From NCBI GenBank assembly GCA_002943765.1, contig PQWQ01000005.1, forward strand, positions 682,001-746,000: a stretch of DNA of 64,000 nt. The letters are read 5' to 3'. Below the pieces are notes generated by a model. The model was not told the origin of the DNA. It worked only from the letters and a program-made list of their open reading frames with translations, and did no database searches. Positions 23,972 through 37,446 of the stretch are shown here, in pieces; position 1 is the stretch's first letter, and each line of letters opens with the position of its first letter. Position numbers and translations under genes: made by a program. The stretch is from Psoroptes ovis. Lineage: Eukaryota > Arthropoda > Arachnida > Sarcoptiformes > Psoroptidae.

Positions 23972-26371
23972 ATGATGCTGAGCATTCAAAGATATTCATC
24001 AGTATTCAAATTGTTTCGTAATAATTTCCTGGTAAGTTGTTTGACTGGTTATCCAAGTTTAATTCCATCCTAAATTCAATGATAATCATTTGTAGATTGA
24101 TCAAATATGTATGAGAAATAAACATCATATGATATTTGAAAATGATCTGCAGAAAATCAGAAACATTGGAATATCAGCCCACATAGATAGTGGTAAAACA
24201 ACATTGACCGAACGCATCCTATATTATTGTGGCCGCATTGAACAAATGCATGAGGTACGAGGGAAAGATAATGTTGGTGCAAAAATGGATTCGATGGAAT
24301 TAGAACGGCAGCGTGGTATCACTATTCAATCGGCAGCAACATTTGTTAATTGGCAATCATCAAACATTAATATTATTGATACACCGGGTCATGTTGATTT
24401 TACTGTTGAAGTTGAACGTGCATTACGTGTGTTGGATGGTGCAATATTGGTGCTTTGTGGTGTAGGCGGTGTACAATCACAAACATTGACCGTCACAAGA
24501 CAAATGAATCGTTATCAAGTACCGTGTATTGCTTTCATTAACAAATTAGATCGTATGGGTGCTAATCCTGAACGAGTGCTGAAACAAATTCGTAAATCAA
24601 TAGGTTATAATGCTGCATTCGTAAATTTACCAATCGGATTGGAAGCGAACCTAAACGGAATCATTGATTTAATCGAACAGAAAGCCGTATATTTTGATGG
24701 TTCGAATGGCGAACAATTACGCTATGAACCGATACCACAGAATTTGGTTTCCCAAGCAATGGAAAAGCGACAAGAACTCATTGAATCAGTGTCGAATGTT
24801 GATGAACATTTAGGTGAACTATATCTTGAAGAACGGCTGCCAACCAATGAAGAATTGATTGCTGCTATACGAAGACAATGTATTCAACGGAAATTTGTCC
24901 CGGTATTCACTGGTAGTGCATTGAAAAACAAAGGTGTACAAATTATGCTCGATGGTGTTGTTGATTTCTTACCAGATCCATCTGAAGTGAAAAATTATGC
25001 ATTTTTAAATCAAGATGAAGACTCATCAAAACAAACAAATGTAGACGAAGCATCAAATTTGAACAAAATCGAAATGAATCCAGAACGTGATTCGAAAAAT
25101 CCATTCGTTGGTCTGGCGTTTAAGCTAGATGCCACTAAATTTGGACAACTAACATATATGCGTGTATATCAAGGTTGTATAAGTCGTGGTGATTATATTT
25201 ATAATTCTCGAACCAAAAAAAAGGTCAAAGTTTCACGATTAGTACGAATGAATGCAAATGAAATGGAAGACATTAATCAAGCAATGGCTGGTGATATATG
25301 TGCATTATTCGGTGTTGATTGTGCTTCAGGTGATACATTCATATCGGATCGTACGAAATCAATTTCAATGGAATCCATCCATGTACCCGAGCCTGTTATA
25401 TCGATGTCGATTAAAACAACATCCAAAGATTCGATGGATCAATTTTCGAAAGCAATACAACGATTCACCAAAGAAGATCCAACATTTCATTGTAAATGGA
25501 ATAATGATAGTAAAGAAATGGTCGTATCTGGTATGGGTGAATTACATTTAGAAATTTATGGACAAAGAATGGAACGTGAATATAATTGTCCGGTCGTGTT
25601 GGGTAAACCAAAAGTAGCATTTCGTGAAACATTGATTCGACCTGTGAAATTTAATTATTTACATAAAAGACAATCTGGTGGTGCTGGTCAATATGGTTGT
25701 GTGATCGGTATTCTTGAACCATTACCGATTGAACAAAATACAAAGAATGCATTCTCGGATGAAACATCTGGTCCTAATGTACCTCGTTGGTTTGTGCCTG
25801 CTATTCGTAAAGGTTTCGAAGAAATGTGTGAAAAAGGTCCATTAATTGGCCATAAAATAACTGGCGTTCGATTCCGTTTGCAGGATGGTAAACATCATGT
25901 AGTTGATTCTAGTGATATTGCATTTCAATTTGCTGCACATGGTGCCATGAAACAAAGTTAGTTAAAGTTCGATTTAAATTATTTTTAAGAAAAATATTAA
26001 TTGATTTTCCCATTTTTAATTCAGCATTCGATGAAGGTAGATGGATGATATTGGAACCGATTATGCACGTGGAAGTAAGTGCACCAGCAGAATATCAAGG
26101 TGATCTGATCGGTTTGATTACACGTCGTAATGGATTGTTACAATCAACAAATGAAATTGATAATTATTTCATTGCCAATTCTGAAGTACCATTAAATGAT
26201 ATGTTTGGTTTCGCCACTGAATTACGAACAATTACACAAGGTAAAGGTGAATATACAATGGAATATTCCCGATATTCACCGACCAGAAATGATGTACAAC
26301 AAGATTTGATTGATAAATATCAACAAGAATTACAACAGCTGGAAAAAGAAAAGGCAAAGAAAAAGAATTAA
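23972..26371 (+). CDS. mEFG1: mitochondrial elongation factor G1
   Basis: Exons 23972-24031, 24096-25956 and 26025-26371 join in phases 0 and 1 and give about 755 residues, the usual family length. Exon 1 encodes a basic targeting peptide (MMLSIQRYSSVFKLFRNNF). GTPase motifs: G1 AHIDSGKTT (48-56), G2 RGITIQSA (93-100), G3 DTPGHVDF (115-122), G4 NKLD (169-172) and GSALKNKGVQ. Later domains include GMGELHLEIYGQRM (domain III), RQSGGAGQYG (domain IV) and ILEPIMHVEVSAP with RRNG (domain V). It should drive ribosome translocation in the mitochondrial matrix. SGGAGQYG and overall length favour EF-G1 over the recycling factor EF-G2. The gene looks intact. Confidence 0.95.
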
Positions 26372-27278
26372 TAAATCAATTAGTAATTAATCAATTAATT
26401 AATTAATTTTGTTAATGAGTTTTGTTAATTATTCAATATTTTAACATATAAATGTTTTGTTATTTAATCATTAGATCATTTATTTAAGATTTACACCACT
26501 ATAATTTTCAAATTTTGTAAATAAATAAATCAACCAATTTACATCCTCATCGAATTTCAACACACGATGATTGATCTGAATACTTAGAATCGAGTATTTG
26601 GGGCAAGAATTTGATCGAATAATGGCTGAACAAATGCCAAAATTCGTGACATTAATCATCATCTTGATGATCATAATGTTGTTGATGTAATCAATTTTAG
26701 GTTTTTGTGTGCATATGAATTCATTCAAAATACATTAAAGATTTGATTGTCATTCTTAGTATTAAATAAACTGTTAATTTTCGCTGTTGTTTAAGATGTA
26801 TGAATGGCATAGACCTTGATATGACATCGTCGATTGAATGAATGAATGAATGACTGATTCGTATGAATTCGTATGAATGAATGAATGTGAAGCTCTTTCG
26901 ATTCAATTGAATTGAATTGAATTGATACGGCTTCTTGAAGGAAAAATGCATCAATGCAACTTGTGATAATGATTGTATTTCGTATTCATTTTCAATGATA
27001 CAAGGAAATATATTTGGAAAGCTGAAAAGCTTTCAAGTCATACATCCATTCAATACAATACATCATCAAATACAATCGAATAACATTGAATCATTGTTTG
27101 TCTGTTTATTTGTTTGAAATTTCTTCAATTTCAAATTAAACAACAATCAAACAAAGCATATATCACCACCGATGACAAATCTCTGATCAGAAAAATTGCC
27201 TGCAATGGCCATCATTGAAGATAATGATGGTAAACAAATTGCCATTTGTTTGGAGCCTGGATCTTCAGTGATATCTTA

Positions 27279-27326
27279 CGAAGACATCTTCGAACATCTT
27301 CAGATATCTTCTGAAGACATCTTCGA
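27279..27326. repeat. repeated palindromic motif GAAGACATCTTCGA
   Basis: GAAGACATCTTCGA occurs twice within 48 bp, each time near TCTTC/GAAGA pairs that can fold on themselves. Origin unknown. Confidence 0.45.
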
Positions 27327-27490
27327 TCAATTTGTTTCTTCGTATCAAATTTCAATGTCCATCAACTGTGAGTAAATGAAGCAGCAATATTCACAATACA
27401 TAAACATTGCACACACACACACATATGTGTGCATATTGCCATGCTCTCTCTATTATGTATTGGTGCAATGGCTTTGAAAATGTATATAAA

Positions 27491-27613
27491 CACAGGGTTT
27501 AAAGTTTTAATTCAGAGTTTTAAAATTCAATTTCGTAATTTTTAATGTAATTTTAAAACAGAAAATTACGAAATTGAATTTTAAAACTCTGAATAAAAAC
27601 TTTAAATCCTGTA
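27491..27613. mobile_element. second palindromic miniature family (TACAGGGTTT), copy 1
   Basis: ACAGGGTTTAAAGTTTTAAT at the left and AAAAACTTTAAATCCTGTA at the right are inverted. AGTTTTAAAATTCAATTTCG also pairs internally, giving a hairpin of about 120 bp flanked by TA-like bases. Confidence 0.8.
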
Positions 27614-29633
27614 ATTATTAATATATGAATGTGTTTGTCACACATTCACATATGAATGTTTGAATGCAAACATACAGCAACAGCAGCAGAAGCAGCAATC
27701 ATTGATTGGACATTGCAATCATCATTATTTCGTAATGTAAAATGTGAAATGAAAACATAACGACCAAAAAACAAACCCGAAAGTACAAATCCAGTTTAAT
27801 CATTTATTCGAATAATTGATTTTGAAATTAACATTCGCTTTGATTTGGATGCATTATCATCAATTCATCATCATCATTCATCAACCATTCATTATGATCT
27901 CATGTGTTCGAACAGGTAGAAGCATCTTTTGAATGAATCAATCAACAAGATTTTCAATGAATGAATCAATGTCAATTATTATTATTTTCTCTTTGAATCT
28001 TTGAATGTTTATTTTTGAATTTGCATCAACAAACAACAGCAAACGACAAGATAATCATCATCATTATCATCATCACCACTTGCAACAATTGCAATTTGAA
28101 ACATCTTTTATGTGATTTTTCTTGTTGATTTGTGTCGTTGTGTTGTTGTTTGTGTATGTGTTTGATATAATCACCAAATCGCCAAATCAAACATTAAACA
28201 GCCACACTGACAATTTCTTCAATGATTTTCTTAATGATTTTCTTGAAAGTAAATTATTCATTCATTCATTCAATTAATTCGTATTTTCTTAAGAAATTCT
28301 ATATTTGGTGATTGTGTGTGTGTGGATGTGGTTTAATTCATGTGATCAGCGTAATAATTATTTATTTATTCGATTTAGTCGTAATTTAATGAAAAATAAT
28401 AAACGAACATCTTACGTAATTTGAGCCGAAAAACGTTCATAATTCAAATAAATCATCGAAATCTAATAATTTCAAAGATCAGACACGAGAAATCTGAAGA
28501 TAATCCAAAGATAATTCGAAGATAATCTCAAGATTCATTGAAATTTCCTGGAAAATTAGCTTAAATCTTCGAAGCCATTGGATACATCGACCGTAAGTGT
28601 ATCTTATAATTCATTTGAGGATAATGATATTAATAATGGGAATTTCTTCGTTTGTTTGTTTCAAATTAATCTAATAGGATTGATGATGATGATGCTCATT
28701 TGTGTGTGTGTATGATGTGGATGGATGGATATGCATATTATTATTATTATATTTAAATGAATAGAAATAGAAATATATACATTTGGTATTTTTTCATATG
28801 TATGTGTGTGAATGATGGAATATATGTCATCATAATTGTATCCATCCACATAATAATCATAATAATAATCCATTTCAAGTATTAATAATAATGATGATAA
28901 TCATATCATCATCATCATCATCATCATCATCGCCAGCATCATCAACATTAACATCAACAGCAGCTATTTATCATAAATATAATAATATTAAATCCAATTA
29001 TTATTAAACTTATAATCCTTATAGAAACGTATCAAACAAAATAAGCTTTATACAATTATCTGTTTCAACATTTGAACATACGATACGAAACGAAAAACTA
29101 TAGCCTAGGAATATCCAGTTTATGGTATTTTTTTTAATTGAAAACAACAAAGATATTTATAATTGTCATTATTCGTATCATCATCATCATTATTTATGCA
29201 CTCTCATCATCAACAACAGCACCATCATTGTCACCATCCATTCATCATCAATTTCGCTGTGAAAAAGTGATTAAAATCGTCAAGTAAACGTGGATAATAA
29301 TAAACAACAAACAAACGTTCCCGTAACGATAACATCAGCCACAACGAAACAATAGCGAAAACAATAACCTTTGAACAGCCAGCAAGTAAACAAACAAACA
29401 GAAGACATCGTAAACATTATTCGAAAAACGAAATTCAGTAGTCATTCCATTCTCCTCTTACGAAGCCATAAATATCTTTTCAAGACAATTCTATTGTTGA
29501 TATTTGAGTCGGTGGCGGCGTCGGCGAATGTGATTTGTGATTTCATCATTTCAAAGCTTTCAAAAGTTGAAATTCGATATATCGTATATTCAATACATTG
29601 AAACATGATTATTGTTGAATCAAATTGGCGAAA

Positions 29634-32600
29634 ATGTCACAGATAACCACCAATCATCAACACCAACAGCAGCTACAGCAGCCACAATTGATAAATAATC
29701 GTGATCGTCTACTAAGATTGGCTGAATTTAGTTGTAAACAGCAGCCGCAGCAACCAAAGAAAAAACTTCGTATACCATCATTATCATTGGATAGAAGCAA
29801 CAGCGGCAACAGCAGCGCCACTCGTAGTAATAATAATAGTAAATTATTAGATTTATCATTTACCGATAATATTGAACATCTTGTTAATAATAGTCCTGAT
29901 AATAATTCGAAATTAAATAAAAACTCCAAGAAATCAAAGAAAGAAGCTAAAAAGAAGAATGGCAATGATTCATCGAACAAAAATCAAGAATCGAATCGAA
30001 TCAATTCGAAGCCACCAATTAGTGTTCTTGATCAGCTGATCATCAATGATGATCATGATCATGATCAAAAATATTCTCGTAATGAATCATCAACAATCGT
30101 ATCGAGAATACCATTACATCACAATGGTTATGTTAAGGATGACCCTTTTTTTAGTCAAATAACCGGTAATAATCATAATAATAATGATAATACTTCGAAC
30201 AATCACAATGATCATAGCCTTTATTCGGATTTATATCAAAAATATTATGAATTTCGTGAAAAAAATATGAAAAATAATCGTCCAACATTATTACGTATGC
30301 AATCAGATTTACAATCATCATCATTGTTGAGATCATTGAAAAATTTTAATAATGTAAAAAGCTATAGTCATAATCAAAATCATTCAAATAATCAGTCAAA
30401 TAATGTTCAAAATGTTAAATATATTCCAATACAAAGATCAAATAATAATAATGATAATGATTATGATATTCCATCAATAGTATCGATAGTATCATCTACC
30501 TCAATACAGCCTCAATCCATCGTCGAAAGTAGATCAAAATCGACCATTAATCATCATCATGCTTACACTGACAAATTTGTGCTGAAAACTGATGAAAAAT
30601 TCGCCGTTTTGGATGAAGATGATCATAATCAGCCATGTAATACGCCCAAGAAAATCAATACAAATCAACCAGAACAACAACCAGTGAAAGATGAATCGAA
30701 TGTTGAAGTATTATTTCCCAGAGTTGATCTGTTTAATTGTGATCAGTATCCGCCATCGGTTTCGGCCGCAGCAGCTCCGACGCTTTCAGCTACATCTTCT
30801 AATCTTAATAATTCAAATGAATCAAATGATCTCATTGGCCAATTATGTTTAGCTAGCTCACAACGAAATGTAATCAATTCAATTATTGCAGCTAATAAAA
30901 ATTGTGATAATTCAAGCCATCAACAGCAGCAATCAAAGCAATCAATGTCATCATCGATCATCGCCAAGCTAAATAAACATCCTTCTGATCCATCCATTCA
31001 TCCATCTGAAAATGATTTAATCAATTGGACGAAGATTATAACGACAAAAAATGATTTAAATGGTCTTAGTCATCTGGAAGAAATATCGCTATCGAATGAT
31101 TATGATGGTATGATTAATAAATTTGTTAAGAAATTTTCGCTTCGTTCATCATCATCATCAACATCTTCGAGATGTAGTAATAATGATAATTCTTCTAAGA
31201 GTAAACGCTACACTAGATCAGCATTAGGTGGCAAATCGAATTCGAAGAAGCGAATTGATTATAATCAAAATTATGATTATGATGATGGATATGAGCTGAA
31301 TGTGGACGATGATGATGATGAAAAATCAAATGGTAAATTGTCACCATTACAACAATCATTGAAACCGAATGATCGTAATAATTCACCATTGATAATACGT
31401 AATAAACAATTCATATTGACGATCAATAGAAAATCATTGAAAAACAATGCGAAAATATTACGTAAACAACAACAACAACATCGTTTACGGCGTTCACAAA
31501 CACAACCATTGATCGATGATGATGTTGATGGCTCAGATGATGATGATGATCATGTGGCCAAAGATGATAATGGCAGTGATATTAAATTGATATCGACAAA
31601 TTTATCATCAAATAATAATGGTAATGAGCATGGTGATGATGGCAATAATAATAATCAGACAATGACAGCAAATATTCATAATATAACACCGTCACCAACG
31701 AATGTAAGTTGTAATTTGATTCAATATTTCACAGTTGATTTATAATCCTTTGTTTTCTATTCATTGTAATATGATCAATTGTGATTAATTGTTGTGATCA
31801 ATCACTTAATCCATTTCCACTGGAATCAATCATACAATCATCAAATGGTTCGAATCAATCAAAAAATTTGGAAATAAAGAATAATATAATTTATGCGGAA
31901 GCAATATTTGATTATCAAAGTAATGATAATGAAGAATTATCATTTAAAGCCGGTGATTTGATGAAAGTAAGCGATATTAGCCATAAACAATGGTGGTGGG
32001 GAACAATATTGAAAAATCCAAATAATCATAATAAACAACAACAACAACAAACGACCAATACAGCGACAGAAACATCGAACAATGATTCGATGATTATGAA
32101 TAAAACAACAAATAATTTGATAACATTTGATGAAATCAGACACGGATGGATACCGGCTTCCTATGTTCGTGTAAGTTTTGATTGATTGATTGATTTAAAT
32201 TCAAATTTTTCTGAATGAATTTAGCATTCAGTGTTATTGAATGATCAATGATTGATTCGATTCGATCTAATTTTGTTTTCATTATTTTTATCATAGTTAA
32301 AAGTCAATCAACAAGAAGAAATCAATGAAATAGATGATATCGATGATAATCGACAACAATCATTGAATGATGATCAAAATATTCAAGATTCCAGTGCTGA
32401 TGATAATTGTAATGCGGCCAAAATGTCACCAACAACATCATCACCATCAATAATGTCCACTTCAATGATGAATAAAATGAAAAATTATGAACAAATACGT
32501 TCGAATGTCATGTTGGAAATTTGGAATACGGAAAAAGATTTTGTGAAAAATCTTAAAGATGTAATTGATGGCTACTTGAAACCATGTCGTGATCGTAAAG

Positions 32601-34096
32601 ATATGTTCGATGAGGAACGTATCCAAAAGATATTTGGTAATATTGAAGAATTGTATCGGTTTCAACACGAATTTCTTCAACAACTGGAACAATGTATCGA
32701 TTTAAATGATTTATCTGCAAGCTGTATCGGGGATTGTTTTCTTCGTAATGAATCGGGTTTCGATTGTTACAGTGATTTCTGTAAAAATCATCCATTAGCA
32801 ATGAATGAATTGCAAGAATTGTATAAAGATCATAAATATGTTATATTTTTTGAAGGCTGCCGGCTGCTACAGAATATGATCGATATATCATTAGATGGTT
32901 TTCTGTTGACACCAATACAAAAAATATGTAAATATCCGCTACAATTAGGTGAACTTTTGAAATATACCCCAAAAGATCATCGAGATTATGAATCGATTAA
33001 TAATGCCCATAAATGTATGCAACGTGTTGCACAATTAGTCAATGAACGTAAATCACGTTTTGAATCGTTGGAAAAATTATTATCCCTACAAGAAATGTTT
33101 GACGACTGGAATGGCCCATTGCTGTTGGATACATCATCGATTTTGATACATTCCGGTGAAGTGGCTCGTATTTCACGTGTTGGTATCGGTGCATCCGATG
33201 CATCGACAGCAACAGCAGCACCGTCATCAACATCTTCAATGACAACATGGTCAAAAGATATCACTTTATTCTTGTTTGATCATTTATTAATTGTTGCACG
33301 TAAAACTAATCATAATGTACATAATTTACTATTATCATCATCGAAAAAACGTCATCATTCATATTCATTCAAGACACGAATAAATATGGATCATATTGAT
33401 GAAATAATATCATTGAATGATAATCAAAAAGATCAACATTTTAATGTCACCGGTAAAAATGCATTCAAATTTTATTATCATCTCAAACAAAAATGGTATC
33501 TATTTCAAACAAAAACACCTGAAGATAAATCAGCATGGTTGAAAGCATTCGATGATGAACGTAAACGTTGTTCCGATGATGAACGACAAGGTTTTCGTGT
33601 CACCGAACAAGATAAACGTAATGCTCAGCTAGCATATTATCAAAATAATATGCTTAATAAGGTGAATAATTCAAAGAAACCAAAACAATTATCATCATCG
33701 ATACGTTCGAAACCATCATCATCATCACATCATCATCGTAATCATCATTTCCAGCATCATACATTGAAATCGATATCGACCAATAATGGTCGTCGTAAAC
33801 CAGATACGATTGTTGATGAAATACCGCTTGAACCATTGCTGGTTGATAATATAAACGATTTACGGAACAGCAACAACAGCAATAACGATAAACCAATTAA
33901 TCGTTATAATCGTGCCGGTTCATTACCATCATATATACATCATCATACTCTTAATCAATATAATGGTCAATTGAATAAAAATCGACAATCAAATATGATA
34001 CAATCGAATAATAATAATAATCGGAAATTATTAAAATCAAATTGGTTTCATCGTGCTACGAGTAATAATCATAATAACAATGTACAGATTGAATGA
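29634..34096 (+). CDS. SH3-DH-PH Rho guanine-nucleotide exchange factor, ASEF/collybistin type
   Basis: Exons 29634-31703, 31880-32170 and 32297-34096 join in phase 0 and give about 1386 residues. The first 690 residues are disordered (N, S, D, Q runs). Next is an SH3 domain: YAEAIFDYQSNDNEELSF, WWWGTI, GWIPASYVRV. A DH (RhoGEF) domain follows near residues 850-1040, with NIEELYRFQHEFLQQLE, FFEGCRLLQNMIDISLDGF and PIQKICKYPLQLGELLKY, the closest match being ARHGEF4/ARHGEF9/SPATA13. A PH domain comes next (ITLFLFDHLLIVARK, WYLFQTKTPEDKSAWLKAF) and a basic, low-complexity tail. Such proteins activate Cdc42 or Rac at membranes and junctions. The acceptor of exon 2 (AAATAAAG at 31879) is not pyrimidine-rich, so the linker before the SH3 may differ. 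The start at 29634 follows an in-frame stop. Confidence 0.88.
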
Positions 34097-35019
34097 ATTA
34101 TTTATCGAATGAATCATTGATTGATTGATCGATTACATTCGAAGCATACCACATTGATCCGGTGCAATAATAACATGAGCCCAGATATTCAGAAATACCG
34201 CAAAATACCATTTACACTTGTTTCATTTATTTTGAATTTTTAGATTTTTTTTCTTGTTGTTTTTTGAATTTTGGACTGATTTTGATTTTTTTGAAATCAA
34301 TTTTACACGTGTTTTACACACAAAGTACGTGCAAAAAAAAAATTTGAAAATTTTTATTCAAAATTTAAAAGAAAAAATTGAATTGTTTTTTTTCTTTGTG
34401 AGAATAAAGGGTTGAAAAAAATATGAATAAAAATTCATCTGTTTCAAAGGTGGTAATCATTTAGATTCTTGATCATCGAATCAAATGTTTTCTATACAAA
34501 AATAGACGGTTGTTTCGGGTGTTTTTAACGGGTGAATCATTGAATCAAATGTATTTGAATTTTTGCTTTGCATTTCGGATAGTTTAATGAACAATGTTCG
34601 ATCAATCAACTATGATTATTATCATTATTTCATTCGATAATTATGCAAAATTATTATTATAATTAAAAATCATATGTGAAAATTTTTATTTTCGTGTTTT
34701 TTTTTTTTTTTTTTTTTTTTGGTAAAAATTGAAAAAAATGAGAAAAATGAATAAAAAACATTTTTTTTTCGGCTGTTTGTAAAATATGAGAAATCGTTTT
34801 CGAATCATTTTTGTTTTGTTTTCATTGTTGGTCATCATCGAATCATAATCATGTTATCATCATCATATTTGTTAATGTAATTGTGAATAATCAGTTGCTG
34901 TTGTTGATTTTATATGATCATTTCGAAAAATAAAGAGAAAAAAAATATTTGTTTGATTTAATTTAAGCATTGAGATGATATTTATTTTTTGTAAGAAAAA
35001 AAATCTTGAATCTTCTTGT
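34097..35019. other. convergent 3' intergenic region
   Basis: It lies between the RhoGEF and beta-tubulin stops. An AATAAA at 34403-34408 may end the RhoGEF transcript. A 24-base T run lies at 34697-34720. No gene seen. Confidence 0.55.
34981..34986 (-). terminator. polyadenylation signal of beta-tubulin
   Basis: TTTATT on the plus strand reads AATAAA in the transcript, about 35 bases after the tubulin stop codon. Confidence 0.55.
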
Positions 35020-36537
35020 TTAAGCAGTTTCTGGCTGTTCTTCTTCAAACAATTCTTCATCTTCGGCTGTTGCCTCTTGATATTGTTGATATTCATTCAC
35101 TAAATCATTCATATTCGATTCAGCTTCAGTGAATTCCATTTCATCCATACCTTCACCAGTGTACCAATGCAAGAAAGCTTTTCGGCGGAACATAGCTATA
35201 TGATTGTGATTGGATTAAAAATATTAGATTTAAAATTAGAAACATCATCATTTTTCTAAAAGGTTAATGATCTTGTTAACAAGTAAAAAAACACGTTACC
35301 AGTAAATTGTTCAGAAATACGTTTAAACAATTCTTGAATAGCTGTAGAATTGCCAATAAATGTGGCTGCCATTTTTAATCCACGTGGTGGTATATCGCAA
35401 ACAGCTGTTTTCACATTGTTCGGTATCCATTCGACAAAGAATGAACTATTTTTATTCTGTACATTTAACATTTGTTCATCAACTTCTTTCATTGACATGC
35501 GGCCACGGAATATGGTTGCCACTGTTAAATAACGGCCATGACGTGGATCACAAGCAGCCATCATATTTTTAGCATCAAACATTTGTTGTGTCAATTCTGG
35601 TACTGATAGTGCACGATATTGTTGTGAACCGCGTGATGTAAGTGGTGCAAAACCAGGCATAAAAAAGTGCAAACGTGGAAACGGTACCATGTTGACGGCT
35701 AATTTTCTTAGATCAGCATTCAATTGTCCAGGGAATCGCAGACAAGTAGTAACACCAGACATTGTTACCGAAACCAAATGATTAAGATCACCATATGTTG
35801 GTGTTGTCAATTTCAATGTTCTAAAACAAATGTCATATAAGGCTTCATTGTCGATACAATATGTTTCATCAGTATTTTCAACCAATTGATGTACAGATAA
35901 TGTTGCATTGTATGGTTCAACAACAGTATCGGATACTTTTGGTGATGGCATAACACTGAATGTATTCATAATACGATCAGGATATTCTTCACGAATTTTA
36001 GATATAAGTAATGTGCCCATACCGGAACCAGTACCACCGCCCAATGAATGAGCTAATTGAAATCCTTGTAAACAATCACAGCCTTCGGCTTCTTTACGGA
36101 CAACATCCAATACTGTATCAACTAATTCAGCACCTTCAGTGTAATGGCCTTTGGCCCAATTATTACCGGCACCACTTTGTCCAAAAATAAAATTATCTGG
36201 TCGAAATAATGTACCAAATACGCCTGAACGTACTGAATCCATTGTGCCTGGTTCTAAATCAAGCAAAACAGCACGTGGTACATATTTGCCACCGGATGCT
36301 TCATTATAATAAACATTTATACGTTCCAATTGTAAAGGGCTATCACCATGATATGTACCGGTTGGATCAATACCATGTTCATCTGAAATTACTTCCCAAA
36401 ACTACAAATAAATTAAAAAAATGTAAATTTAAAATCTTCACGAAAGCATTCGAAAATTTTAAAATTAAAATCAACAATACCTTGGCACCAATTTGATTAC
36501 CACATTGACCAGCTTGAATGTGTACAATTTCACGCAT
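35020..36537 (-). CDS. beta-tubulin
   Basis: Three exons, 36537-36481, 36401-35300 and 35195-35020, join in phases 0 and 1 and give 444 residues. It begins with the autoregulatory MREI tetrapeptide. The GTP-binding loop GGGTGSGMG (140-148), the T5 region VVEPYNATL and the whole core are near-canonical. The C-terminal tail is short and acidic (ATAEDEELFEEEQPETA). It polymerises with alpha-tubulin into microtubules. At the positions that govern benzimidazole sensitivity in nematodes it has F167, E198 and Y200; Y200 is the usual residue in many animals and the insensitive state in nematodes. All three exons are intact. The single copy here does not show which isotype it is. Confidence 0.97.
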
Positions 36538-37431
36538 TTTGATTTGAATTGATTTGGATAAGATTTAAATTAACACAAAAAATTGAAAAATGTGGAAAAT
36601 AGAATCAAACGATTGTCGTCGTGTCGATATTGATAATGATAATAATCAAAGATTTAAAAACAAAAGAGATTATATGGTTTGTGTTCACTTCGGAATTCTC
36701 GAGTCGAAAGCTGAAATGATTGTTGGCTGGTTAGTTTTGCTTTAAGAAATAAATTTGAGCACTGAAAATACACACAAAACACACCGAACGAGCACAACCC
36801 GAAACAAATAGCAAATGATGGGCAACTGCAGCAAATGTAGCAGATCACAAATAACAACTGAAATTGACTGATGGAAAATTTAAAGAAATATTTTCAGTTG
36901 ATTTTTTCTATTTTCAAAGCATCAAATGTTGAAGATTATAGTTAATGTTGTTGTTAGGGTTGCTGCTTTTGTTGAAATGATCAAATCGACCATTGAAATG
37001 TGAATGCTTAAATATCAACGTATTTAACGAAATTGCTTTTGTTGAAACCAAAGCTTTGCTTTTGTAAAAACGATGATGATGATGATGAGTATTTTACTTG
37101 TTATTTCAACTTTTGAAGAGATTTTTTTGGCTTTTTTTTCATTGGTTTATCATTTTGCCTTGTTTCATTGGCGATTTGTCAAGTTTTTTTTTCAATTTTT
37201 GCCGGTTAGTTGTTTTGCTATTATTTGAAAACCACGTCAAATTCTTTTTTCGAATTTTTTTTTCCCACTCTTCATCATAATTCGAAAATAGAAAAATTAG
37301 CCAATCATGTTTGAATTTTTTTTTCTAAAATTTGACCCTTTCCTTTTCTTTACTCACCGCTATGCTACTACCTTTTTTTTGGCTGCCATTTTTTTCCATG
37401 CTGCCATATGTTTAAACTTGAGTTCGAACAA

Positions 37432-37446
37432 TGAGAGAGAGAGAGC
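37432..37446. repeat. (GA)n run, possible GAGA-factor site
   Basis: ATGAGAGAGAGAGAGC is a short GA repeat about 0.9 kb upstream of beta-tubulin. GAGA-factor use is a guess from insects. Confidence 0.3.

Larger units (their letters stand above)
26372..29633. other. intergenic region and 5' leader of the RhoGEF gene
   Basis: An AATAAA overlaps the mEF-G1 stop. The stretch holds a copy of the second palindromic element at 27.5 kb, a clustered GAAGACATCTTCGA repeat at 27.3 kb, (CA)n and (ATC)n runs. The last 400 bp, rich in AACAA triplets with no T-rich intron features, look like transcribed leader. A stop at 29616 in frame with the RhoGEF fixes its start downstream. Confidence 0.5.

Noticed and set aside
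26380..26405. Short AATTAATTAATT dyad after mEF-G1, considered as a hairpin terminator
   Set aside because: Simple-sequence dyads like this are everywhere in the window, and eukaryotic genes do not need one.
29371..29601. 76-codon frame just upstream of the RhoGEF start, a possible upstream ORF
   Set aside because: It opens with TTG rather than ATG, and its composition is that of leader sequence.
29625..29633. RhoGEF start at 29625
   Set aside because: The codon there is TTG; the first ATG after the in-frame stop at 29616 is at 29634.
32986..33264. Minus-strand frames opposite the RhoGEF DH-PH region
   Set aside because: They are shadows of the well-conserved coding strand.
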